Positions 1 to 5,199 are shown, counted from the stretch's first letter. The stretch: 5,199 bases of DNA from Micavibrio sp. UBA5703 (GCA_002420015.1 DIHF01000057.1:1-5199), one strand, 5' to 3'. Numbers and translations are program-made. Notes: a model not told the origin generated them from the letters alone.

Positions 1-1581
1 TTCGGCGGCGAGGTCGAGCGCGTTCTGAACATGGCCGACGGGGTGATCCTTCTGACGGATGCCGCCGAAGGGCCGATGCCGCAAACCAAATTCGTGCTGG
101 GAAAGGCGCTGAAACAGGGCCTGCGCCCCATCGTCATCATCAACAAGATCGACCGCACCGACCAGCGCGCCGAGGAAGTCGTCGACGAGGTGTTCGACCT
201 TTTCGTTGCACTGGATGCCACCGACGAACAGCTCGACTTTCCGATCCTTTACGCTTCGGGCCGCAGCGGCTGGTGCGTGCGCGATCTGAACGAGCCGCGC
301 GAAAATCTGAAACCGCTTCTGGACCTCGTTCTTGAGCACGTCCCCTCGCCCAAGGGCGAAAAGGACGCGCCGTTCGCCATGCTGGTGACGCTGCTGGATT
401 CCGACCCGTTCCTCGGGCGCTGCCTGACGGGCCGCGTGATACAGGGTTCGGCCAAGGTCAACGACACGGTCAAGGCCATCGGTCTTGACGGCAACACGGT
501 TGAAACGGGCCGCATGACCAAGCTCCTGAAGTTTGAAGGCACCCAGCGCGTGCCGGTCACGAACGTCAATGTCGGCGACATTATATGTATCGCAGGTTTA
601 ACCAAGGCTTCGGTGGCCGATACGATCGGCTCCCCGGACCTGACGCAACCTATCGCCTCGACGCCTATCGACCCGCCCACGATGTCGATCACGATCACCG
701 TCAACGATTCGCCTTTTGCCGGAACCGAAGGCAAAAAAGTGACCTCGACCATGATCCGCGAGCGCCTCCTGGCTGAAGCCGAAACCAACGTCGCCATTAC
801 CTTTAGCGAAAGCGACGGAAAGGATTCCTTTGAAATCGGCGGGCGCGGCGAATTGCAGCTAGGCGTTCTGATCGAAACCATGCGCCGGGAAGGGTTTGAA
901 CTGACGGTATCGCGCCCCCGCGTGCTGTTCCACACCGACGAATCCGGCAACCGAACCGAGCCGGTCGAAGAAGTCACCGTCGACGTGGATGAAGAATACA
1001 CAAGCACCGTCATCGACAAAATGAACCGCCGCAAGGCCGAAATGATCGATATGCGCGCCTCGGGTGCCGGCAAGCAGCGCATCGTATTCCATGCGCCCTC
1101 ACGCGGCCTGATCGGGTATCAGAGCCGCTTTATGACGGACACACGGGGTACGGGCGTTCTCAACCGGGTCTTCCATTCCTACGCCCCTTACAAGGGTGAC
1201 ATCCCCCAGCGCAGCAAGGGCGTGCTGATCTCCAACGATCAGGGGCAGGCTGTGGCCTACGCCATTTTCAACCTTCAGGACCGCGGGATCATGTTCGTTT
1301 CGCACCAGGACCCCGTCTATCAGGGCATGATCGTGGGCGAACACAGCCGCGACAACGACCTCGAGGTCAACGTCCTTAAAGGCAAGAAACTCACCAACGT
1401 CCGGGCTTCCGGCGCGGATGAGGCGGTTACGCTCGTACCGCCGCTCAAGATGTCGCTGGAGCAGATGATGTCCTACGTCAACGACGACGAGCTGCTCGAA
1501 GTGACGCCGAAATCCCTTCGTTTGCGGAAAAAAGACCTCTGCCCGCACGACCGGAAAAAAGCCAGCCGCGCCGCCGAGTAG
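1..1581 (+). CDS. typA: Translational GTPase TypA/BipA, 5'-truncated by window edge
   Basis: TypA/BipA is a ribosome-binding GTPase of the EF-G/LepA class, linked in other bacteria to 50S assembly and to growth under cold and other stress. The reading frame is open from base 1, so the ATG at 31 is internal. The first residues, FGGEVERV, normally follow directly after the G3 motif DTPGHAD. About 75 N-terminal residues (G1 to G3) are therefore missing, judged against a usual family length near 605; 526 residues are present. In residues counted from base 1, the G4 motif NKID is at 48-51 and the G5 motif SGR at 86-88. The beta-barrel domain II spans about 122-218. An EF-G-like domain III starts near 226, with GRGEL at 281-285. 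The BipA-specific C-terminal domain contains GMIVGEHSRDND, LTNVRASGADEAV and the basic tail VTPKSLRLRKK. The frame is intact to a TAG stop. It is convincing as TypA and appears to be transcribed separately from the downstream operon. Confidence 0.97.
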   Translation, partial: FGGEVERVLNMADGVILLTDAAEGPMPQTKFVLGKALKQGLRPIVIINKIDRTDQRAEEVVDEVFDLFVALDATDEQLDFPILYASGRSGWCVRDLNEPRENLKPLLDLVLEHVPSPKGEKDAPFAMLVTLLDSDPFLGRCLTGRVIQGSAKVNDTVKAIGLDGNTVETGRMTKLLKFEGTQRVPVTNVNVGDIICIAGLTKASVADTIGSPDLTQPIASTPIDPPTMSITITVNDSPFAGTEGKKVTSTMIRERLLAEAETNVAITFSESDGKDSFEIGGRGELQLGVLIETMRREGFELTVSRPRVLFHTDESGNRTEPVEEVTVDVDEEYTSTVIDKMNRRKAEMIDMRASGAGKQRIVFHAPSRGLIGYQSRFMTDTRGTGVLNRVFHSYAPYKGDIPQRSKGVLISNDQGQAVAYAIFNLQDRGIMFVSHQDPVYQGMIVGEHSRDNDLEVNVLKGKKLTNVRASGADEAVTLVPPLKMSLEQMMSYVNDDELLEVTPKSLRLRKKDLCPHDRKKASRAAE

Positions 1582-1620
1582 GCTCCGGCGGGACCCTTGG
1601 CGAAGCCTCGGCGGGCCTGA
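1571..1620 (+). other. GC-rich stem and imperfect repeat at the end of typA
   Basis: CCGCCG (1571-1576) can pair with CGGCGG (1586-1591) around the typA stop codon, with AG/CT pairing inside and one bulged C. A related unit follows: TCCGGCGGGACC (1584-1595) resembles TCGGCGGGCC (1608-1617). GGC-GAA-GCC (1599-1607) can also fold. None of these stems is followed directly by a U-run, so this is not a clean intrinsic terminator. It may help 3'-end formation or mRNA stability for typA. Confidence 0.35.
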
Positions 1621-1634
1621 GTTTGGCTGAAATC

Positions 1635-1685
1635 AAAAAAGTCAAAAAAAATCTGTGTAAGGGGCATTTTTTTTATTTATTTTTT
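1635..1685. other. A-tract/T-tract inverted symmetry between typA and the polyamine operon
   Basis: Runs of A6 (1635-1640) and A8 (1644-1651) face T8 (1667-1674) and T6 (1680-1685) across a short centre. They could form about 14 A-U pairs with an internal loop. Without a GC stem this is a poor textbook terminator. The block stands out as very AT-rich between GC-rich genes and sits just upstream of a strong -10 element, where AT-rich DNA often aids promoter activity (UP-like) or bends the helix. Function is inferred only. Confidence 0.35.
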
Positions 1686-1702
1686 ACAATTATCTGTATA
1701 AT
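1672..1702 (+). promoter_or_regulatory. Probable sigma70-type promoter of the polyamine operon
   Basis: A perfect -10 hexamer TATAAT lies at 1697-1702 in AT-rich DNA. The -35 is weak: TTTATT (1672-1677) at 19 bp or TTATTT (1673-1678) at 18 bp spacing. The better TTTACA (1683-1688) is only 8 bp away, too close to serve. Transcription would start near 1709, giving a leader of about 220 nt before the decarboxylase. No competing promoter is visible nearer to the genes. Confidence 0.6.
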
Positions 1703-1708
1703 AAGAAC

Positions 1709-1929
1709 TGCGCACGTGCCACTGGCCCTTCTGCAACGCAGTCATGGTTTATGTAACGGCGTGAATTTTTTTAAACCGGGGCGGACCCGTAGTGGGTCCC
1801 AACCGCCGAGATTTGAAAGGGTTTGCGTTATGAAACGTAATGTTGCAGCACCATCGGGGCCGATGCGCCCGTCGGGTGACATTGGCGCTTCTTTTCAGAC
1901 TCGTATTGGTTTGATCAGAGGCGCGAAAG
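1709..1929 (+). ncRNA. Long structured 5' leader of the ornithine decarboxylase operon (candidate speF-type element)
   Basis: This region between the predicted start of transcription and the decarboxylase ATG has several possible helices. CTGCAAC (1731-1737) matches GTTGCAG (1842-1848). That pairing would enclose GGTTTA/TAAACC (1746-1751 with 1772-1777) and a GC-rich hairpin, GGC plus GGACCC (1780-1788) with GGGTCC (1794-1799) and GCC (1805-1807). The enclosed region also contains the start site of a small upstream ORF. Further 3', CGCCC/GGGTG (1866-1878) and a stem over the decarboxylase SD can form. The alphaproteobacterial speF motif (Rfam) is known upstream of such decarboxylases, and the position agrees. 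I cannot reproduce its consensus from memory, so identity is inferred from context. Short complementarities like the 7-bp one can arise by chance. Confidence 0.45.
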
Positions 1930-1940
1930 ATGAGCACTAA
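1830..1940 (+). CDS. 36-codon upstream ORF (putative leader peptide) overlapping the decarboxylase start
   Basis: The ORF starts at ATG 1830 behind a good Shine-Dalgarno sequence, AAAGGG (1816-1821), 8 bases away. It ends with TAA at 1938-1940, overlapping the decarboxylase gene by 11 bases in the +1 frame relative to that gene. The peptide begins MKRNVAAPSG and ends GLIRGAKDEH. It is basic, with no signal peptide or membrane segment. I know no family for it. Its strong SD and the placement of its stop just past the next start codon suggest it controls translation of the decarboxylase by coupling or stalling. By analogy, enterobacterial speF has a 34-residue arrest peptide, SpeFL, though I see no convincing sequence similarity. 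An in-frame ATG at 1623 lies upstream of the predicted promoter and lacks an SD, so the short version is preferred. Whether it is translated is unproven. Confidence 0.55.
   Translation: MKRNVAAPSGPMRPSGDIGASFQTRIGLIRGAKDEH
1885..1924 (+). promoter_or_regulatory. Stem-loop masking the decarboxylase ribosome binding site
   Basis: The decarboxylase SD, AGAGG (1917-1921), is 8 bases before the ATG at 1930. It lies inside AGAGGCGC (1917-1924), which pairs along its full length with GCGCTTCT (1885-1892), with one G-U pair. After a 2x2 internal loop the helix continues as TCAGAC (1895-1900) with GTTTGA (1909-1914), again with one G-U, closing an 8-nt loop. A ribosome translating the upstream ORF through this stretch would open the stem and expose the SD. 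The pairing is seen in the sequence; its regulatory role is inferred. Confidence 0.55.
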
Positions 1941-3111
1941 CGTCAGACAAGGCAATGCCTTGCAATCCCAGTCAACGCAAACGGATCAGTTTCAGAACAT
2001 CGTTCTGAAGATGCGCCCTAGCAAGCCGCTTTACGTTCTGTTTCCTGAAATCATTAAGCAGAACGCCAGAAGCTTTATTGCCGCTTTCCCCGGCAAGCCG
2101 CTTTACGCGGTCAAGACCAACCCGGACCCGGTGGTCATCAAGGCGCTGATCAAGGGCGGCATCAAGGCTTTCGATGTGGCGTCGCTCGCCGAAATCAGGC
2201 TGGTGAAAGGTATTTTCCCCAAGGCCGAACTTCACTTCATGCACACGGTCAAAGCGCCGGAAGATATCCGCGCCGCCTATTTCGATTACGGCGTACGCAA
2301 TTTTGTGCTGGATCATGAAGAAGAGTTGTTCAAAATCATGCGCGAAACCGAACTGGCGCAGGACCTCAACCTGACCGTTCGTGTGGCCCTACCCAAAAAC
2401 GACAAGGCGCTGATCGACTTTTCGAGCAAATTCGGGGCGCACATGGAACAGGCAATTGACCTGCTCAAGAAATGCCGCCCGGTATCGAGATCGCTCGGCA
2501 TCAGCTTCCATGTCGGCACCCAGACCACGGACCCGAAGAAATACGCCAAGGCGATTTCCTACTGTGCCTATCTGATTAAGGCCGCCGACACGAAAATCGA
2601 CAGCCTCAACATCGGCGGCGGTTTCCCGGTGGCTTATGAGGGCGACCGCAGGATTCCGGGCATCGTGGATTATATGAACATGGTCCGCGCCGCCCTGAAG
2701 GACAACGGGCTTTCCGGTCTTTCGCTGCTGGCCGAGCCGGGACGCGTTCTGGCGGCCCAAGGCGCGAAACTTGTCGCCCGCGTCGAACTGCGCAAAGGCG
2801 ACCTGCTCTATATCAATGACGGCGTTTACGGCGGGCTTTTCGACGCCGCGAGATGGGTCGGCACCCGCTATCCGATCAAGGCCATATCCTGCGACCGCCC
2901 GTTCAACGGCCCGACGCAAAATTTCCGCCTGGCCGGACCGACCTGCGATTCCCTTGACTTGATGGACGGGCCGTTTACACTGCCTGCCGATATAGGGATC
3001 GGCGACTGGATTGTCTTTGACAATGCGGGCGCATACAGCCAAACGCTACGTAGCGATTTTAACGGCTTTGCCTACGCAGACGTGATCTGCATAAACGAAA
3101 CCAAGAGGTAA
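1930..3111 (+). CDS. odc: PLP fold-III ornithine (lysine/arginine-type) decarboxylase
   Basis: This is a cytosolic PLP enzyme that would decarboxylate L-ornithine to putrescine, the entry step of polyamine synthesis. All signatures of the alanine racemase-fold decarboxylases are present in 393 residues. YAVKTNP contains the PLP Schiff-base lysine K62. SFHVGTQ (192-198) and the phosphate-binding GGGFP (229-233) follow, then EPGR (269-272). DGVYGG (297-302) lies in the C-terminal barrel, and GPTCDSLD (336-343) carries the catalytic Cys339 and Asp340. Tyr369 in NAGAYS is the usual PLP-phosphate contact. A full-length diaminopimelate decarboxylase would carry a different substrate motif around the cysteine (usually CES), so LysA is unlikely. 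Some relatives also accept lysine, and this cannot be excluded by eye. The ATG at 1930 is chosen for its SD, AGAGG at 8 bases. The gene is first in a probable operon and ends 2 bases before the DHS-like gene. Confidence 0.93.
   Translation: MSTNVRQGNALQSQSTQTDQFQNIVLKMRPSKPLYVLFPEIIKQNARSFIAAFPGKPLYAVKTNPDPVVIKALIKGGIKAFDVASLAEIRLVKGIFPKAELHFMHTVKAPEDIRAAYFDYGVRNFVLDHEEELFKIMRETELAQDLNLTVRVALPKNDKALIDFSSKFGAHMEQAIDLLKKCRPVSRSLGISFHVGTQTTDPKKYAKAISYCAYLIKAADTKIDSLNIGGGFPVAYEGDRRIPGIVDYMNMVRAALKDNGLSGLSLLAEPGRVLAAQGAKLVARVELRKGDLLYINDGVYGGLFDAARWVGTRYPIKAISCDRPFNGPTQNFRLAGPTCDSLDLMDGPFTLPADIGIGDWIVFDNAGAYSQTLRSDFNGFAYADVICINETKR
3103..3108 (+). promoter_or_regulatory. RBS of the DHS-like gene, inside the decarboxylase 3' end
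   Basis: AAGAGG sits in the last codons of the decarboxylase, 5 bases before the ATG at 3114. With only two bases between the stop and the next start, the two genes are probably translationally coupled. Confidence 0.75.
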
Positions 3112-3113
3112 AA

Positions 3114-4163
3114 ATGAGTACACAAAAACTGAACAAGGCGGTGAACAACCGCAAGGCCGATTTGCTGTCCCAAGAAGTGCAGCACATTGATATTAAATCT
3201 TTCGATGCGCGCCCCATCGTCGAATCGATGCGCGGCATGTCCTTCACGTCCCGCGATCTGGCACGCGCAGCGGAGATTTACAATATGATGCTGGAGGATA
3301 AAAGCTGCGCCATCGTCCTGACGCTGGCCGGCTCGACCTCGGCGGGCGGCTGTATGGACCTTTATGCGGATCTTGTGGCCAATAACATGGTCGATTGCAT
3401 CGTCTCCACGGGCGCATCCATCGTTGATATGGACTTTTTCGAAGGGCTGGGCTTCAAGCATTATCAGGCCAAGGCTTCCGTCGACGACCGCGAACTGCGC
3501 GACCTTTATATCGACCGCATCTATGACACCTATATCGACGAAGAAGACCTTCAGTCCTGCGATGCCACAATATATGAAATCGCCAATAGCCTCGAACCCC
3601 GCGCCTATTCTTCGCGTGAGTTCATCGCCGAAATGGGCAAATACCTGTGCAAGCACGGCAAAAAGGACAATTCTCTGGTCAAGCTGGCCTATGAAAAGAA
3701 CGTGCCGATCTTCTGCCCGGCCTTTACCGATTCCTCGGCCGGCTTTGGCCTCGTCAAGCATCAGGTGGAAAACCCCGGCAAACACATGACCATCGATTCC
3801 ATCGCCGATTTCCGCGAACTGACGGACCTTAAGATCCACGCAGGCACGACGGGCCTGATGATGATCGGCGGCGGCGTGCCAAAAAACTTTGTGCAGGATA
3901 CGGTCGTCTGCGCCGAAATTCTGGGCAAGGAAGTCGATATGCATAAATACGCCGTGCAGATCACCGTTGCCGACGTGCGCGATGGTGCCTGCTCCTCCTC
4001 CACGCTGAAAGAAGCTTGCAGTTGGGGCAAGGTCGACGTAACCTTCGAGCAAATGGTTTTTGCCGAGGCTGGCAGCGTCATGCCGTTGATCGCTTCTGAT
4101 GCCTATCATCGCGGCGTCTGGAAAAACCGCAAGAAATGGGAACTGGCGAAAGTCTTCAAGTAG
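3114..4163 (+). CDS. Deoxyhypusine synthase-like protein, probable homospermidine (or related polyamine) synthase
   Basis: This 349-residue protein belongs to the deoxyhypusine synthase (DHS) family, NAD-dependent enzymes that transfer an aminobutyl group through a lysine imine. Matching segments are LTLAGSTSAGG (69-79), MVDCIVSTGAS (92-102, the NAD region), FTDSSAG (204-210), IGGGVPKNF (251-259) and EACSWGKV (300-307). The last aligns with EAVSWGKI of human DHS, so Lys306 is the expected imine-forming lysine and Trp304 its partner. Positions that contact spermidine in human DHS differ: Phe211 replaces Asp243, Asn258 replaces His288 and Cys293 replaces Asp316 (numbering from memory). Bacteria lack the eIF5A substrate, and bacterial DHS-like proteins are linked to homospermidine synthesis (often labelled SpeY or 'homospermidine biosynthesis protein') or to guanidino analogues. 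The adjacent ornithine decarboxylase supplies putrescine, which fits. Family membership is firm; the exact substrate is inferred. Confidence 0.9.
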   Translation: MSTQKLNKAVNNRKADLLSQEVQHIDIKSFDARPIVESMRGMSFTSRDLARAAEIYNMMLEDKSCAIVLTLAGSTSAGGCMDLYADLVANNMVDCIVSTGASIVDMDFFEGLGFKHYQAKASVDDRELRDLYIDRIYDTYIDEEDLQSCDATIYEIANSLEPRAYSSREFIAEMGKYLCKHGKKDNSLVKLAYEKNVPIFCPAFTDSSAGFGLVKHQVENPGKHMTIDSIADFRELTDLKIHAGTTGLMMIGGGVPKNFVQDTVVCAEILGKEVDMHKYAVQITVADVRDGACSSSTLKEACSWGKVDVTFEQMVFAEAGSVMPLIASDAYHRGVWKNRKKWELAKVFK

Positions 4164-4195
4164 CCTGAACGGACAAAAGATCGTACGGGGTCCAC

Positions 4196-4939
4196 ATGAC
4201 TGATGGCGTGCTTCTCTATGCTTTGATTGGTTTTGCGGCCCAGCTTGTCGATGGCGCCCTTGGCATGGCCTTTGGCGTTATTTCCTCAAGCATACTTCTG
4301 AGCTTTGGCATTCATCCGGCGGCGGTCAGCGCCACGGTCCACGCGGCGGAATGCATTTCCACCGGCGCATCGGCAGCCTCTCACCATGCTTTCGGAAACA
4401 TTGATAAAAAACTGTTCTTGCGGCTTCTGCCTGCCGCCGTTCTTGGTGCCATTATTGGCGCTTATGTCCTCAGCAATCTTTCGGCGGACTTCATCAAGCC
4501 CTATATCACGTTTTACCTGATGCTCATGGGTGTCGTGATTATCGTCAAGGCTTTCAAAATGTACCCGCCCAAGGAAGTCACAAGCCATGTCGGAACCCTG
4601 GGCTTCTTCGGCGCCTTGCTGGATGTCATGGGCGGCGGCGGCTGGGGGCCGATCGTCTCCACCAACCTGATAGCGCGCGGCAACGACATTAAAACCACCA
4701 TCGGCAGCGTCAACGCCGTTGAATTTTTCGTGACTCTTTCCGCGTCCGCGACGTTCTTCATGACCATCGGATTTGCCCAGCATCTGGACATTATCGTCGG
4801 GCTGGCGCTTGGCGGGGCCGTGGCCGCGCCACTAGCCGCGCTGCTTTGCAAGCATGTTCCGGTCAAACCGCTGATGCTGGCTGTCGGGGCGCTCATCACG
4901 GGCCTTAGCTTTTATAACTTCGTCAACGTTGTATTCTGA
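4196..4939 (+). CDS. TauE/SafE (TSUP) family membrane permease
   Basis: This 247-residue integral membrane protein has the two-repeat architecture of the TauE/SafE sulfite exporter family. The first half has GFAAQLVDGALGMAFGV (12-28) and a TVHAAE segment near 47-52. The second half repeats the pattern with LGFFGALLDVMGGGGWGP (135-152) and SVNAVEF (171-177). Hydrophobic spans are visible at about 5-37, 76-95, 103-119, 133-156, 174-193, 197-217 and 225-245, with KMYPPKE (121-127) as the loop between the halves. Family members move sulfite, sulfonates or other small, mostly anionic compounds across the inner membrane, but substrates are rarely predictable. The gene follows the DHS-like gene by 32 bases and precedes the ureohydrolase by 24. 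A role in import or export linked to polyamine metabolism is a guess from context. The start at 4196 has a G-rich RBS, ACGGGG (4185-4190), 5 bases upstream. Confidence 0.9.
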   Translation: MTDGVLLYALIGFAAQLVDGALGMAFGVISSSILLSFGIHPAAVSATVHAAECISTGASAASHHAFGNIDKKLFLRLLPAAVLGAIIGAYVLSNLSADFIKPYITFYLMLMGVVIIVKAFKMYPPKEVTSHVGTLGFFGALLDVMGGGGWGPIVSTNLIARGNDIKTTIGSVNAVEFFVTLSASATFFMTIGFAQHLDIIVGLALGGAVAAPLAALLCKHVPVKPLMLAVGALITGLSFYNFVNVVF

Positions 4940-4941
4940 CC

Positions 4942-4951
4942 GCCTTAAGGC
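4942..4951 (+). promoter_or_regulatory. Palindrome carrying the RBS of the ureohydrolase gene
   Basis: GCCTTAAGGC is a perfect 10-base palindrome. Its AAGG (4947-4950) is the only SD-like sequence before the ATG at 4964, at a rather long 13-base spacing. As RNA it could make only a 3-bp stem, so masking would be weak. No closer in-frame start exists. Confidence 0.4.
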
Positions 4952-4963
4952 TATAAACACCCC

Positions 4964-5199
4964 ATGAAACTGGCACATAAACAAAATACAGACCTCCAAT
5001 TCCTTTCGTCCGAAGACGGGTTTCTCGGGCTGACGGGTGACGATGCCTTCACGCCCGAAAAGGCAAAGGCGTGGGTTATCCCCTTCGGCCTCGAAGCCTC
5101 GGTCAGCTACGGCGGCGGGACCGCTTCCGGGCCTCAGGCCATCATCGAAGCCTCACACCAAGTCGAGCTTTTCGACGAGGTTTTCTGGGCCGAAGCCTT
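4964..5199 (+). CDS. speB: Agmatinase/ureohydrolase family protein, 3'-truncated by window edge
   Basis: Seventy-eight complete codons are visible before the window ends. Residues 36-71 read as the first strand-loop-helix of the arginase/agmatinase fold: AWVIPFGLEASVSYGGG, then TASGPQAIIEAS and VELFDEV. The SYGGGTASGP loop is typical of bacterial agmatinase-like proteins, which hydrolyse agmatine to putrescine and urea at a two-manganese centre. The metal-binding His/Asp motifs lie beyond the window, so catalytic competence cannot be judged. The first 35 residues form a short N-terminal extension, as in many bacterial members. It is last of the visible genes in the same-strand cluster, 24 bases after the permease. 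No arginine decarboxylase is visible to make agmatine, so a guanidino polyamine such as aminopropyl- or aminobutyl-agmatine is an alternative substrate. Family is clear; substrate is not. Confidence 0.85.
   Translation, partial: MKLAHKQNTDLQFLSSEDGFLGLTGDDAFTPEKAKAWVIPFGLEASVSYGGGTASGPQAIIEASHQVELFDEVFWAEA

Noticed and set aside
249..1082. 277-codon open frame on the minus strand inside typA
   Set aside because: It is antisense to well-conserved TypA domains II to V. Its translation is Ser/Arg/Pro-rich low-quality sequence typical of GC-rich shadow frames.
1683..1702. TTTACA (1683-1688) as the -35 partner of TATAAT
   Set aside because: The spacer is only 8 bp, far from the 16-19 bp needed.
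1852..1865. CATCGG-GG-CCGATG palindrome as a terminator hairpin in the leader
   Set aside because: The full stem would leave only a 2-base loop and there is no U-run after it. It lies inside the uORF, where codon constraints could also produce it.
1623..1940. 105-codon version of the leader ORF starting at 1623
   Set aside because: Its start precedes the predicted promoter, has no SD and translates through the A/T tracts. The in-frame ATG at 1830 has a strong SD and fits the leader.
1930..3111. Diaminopimelate decarboxylase (LysA)
   Set aside because: The active-site segment reads GPTCDSLD with Cys-Asp as in ornithine decarboxylases, and the neighbours are polyamine genes.
3072..4109. 345-codon open frame on the minus strand opposite the DHS-like gene
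   Set aside because: It is a shadow frame. The plus strand encodes clear DHS family motifs throughout, while the reverse translation shows no recognisable domain.
3114..4163. True eIF5A-modifying deoxyhypusine synthase
   Set aside because: The host is bacterial, no eIF5A homologue is visible, and residues that bind spermidine in DHS are replaced.

Overview
The window looks like an alphaproteobacterial chromosome segment. It has GC-rich coding DNA and a sharply AT-rich promoter region. It also has a PLP fold-III ornithine decarboxylase behind a long structured leader, the gene position at which the alphaproteobacterial speF RNA family is known. That assignment rests on gene content and style, not on a search.

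Layout: (1) 1-1581, the 3' seven-eighths of typA/bipA, a ribosome-associated translational GTPase, with its 5' end outside the window. (2) 1582-1929, a 348-base intergenic region. It holds a GC-rich imperfect repeat, an A-tract/T-tract pair, a strong -10 element (TATAAT, 1697-1702) and a roughly 220-nt leader. The leader encodes a 36-codon upstream ORF (1830-1940) with its own Shine-Dalgarno sequence, whose stop lies 11 bases inside the decarboxylase gene. A two-part stem-loop (1885-1924) can mask the decarboxylase ribosome binding site. (3) 1930-3111, ornithine/lysine/arginine-type decarboxylase. (4) 3114-4163, a bacterial deoxyhypusine synthase-like protein. (5) 4196-4939, a TauE/SafE (TSUP) membrane permease. 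(6) 4964 to the window end, the N-terminal part of an agmatinase/ureohydrolase.

Genes 3-6 are on one strand with gaps of 2, 32 and 24 bases and read as a polyamine operon. The decarboxylase would make putrescine. The DHS-like enzyme would join aminobutyl units, most likely giving homospermidine or a guanidino analogue, because bacteria have no eIF5A. The ureohydrolase would remove urea from agmatine or from a guanidino polyamine. The permease's cargo is unknown.

Two parts deserve most attention. The first is the leader, which looks like a uORF-coupled translational switch for the decarboxylase. The second is the DHS-like enzyme, which keeps the catalytic Trp/Lys signature but has lost several residues that bind spermidine in true DHS. 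Nothing in the window looks like a phage, transposon, CRISPR array or tRNA.
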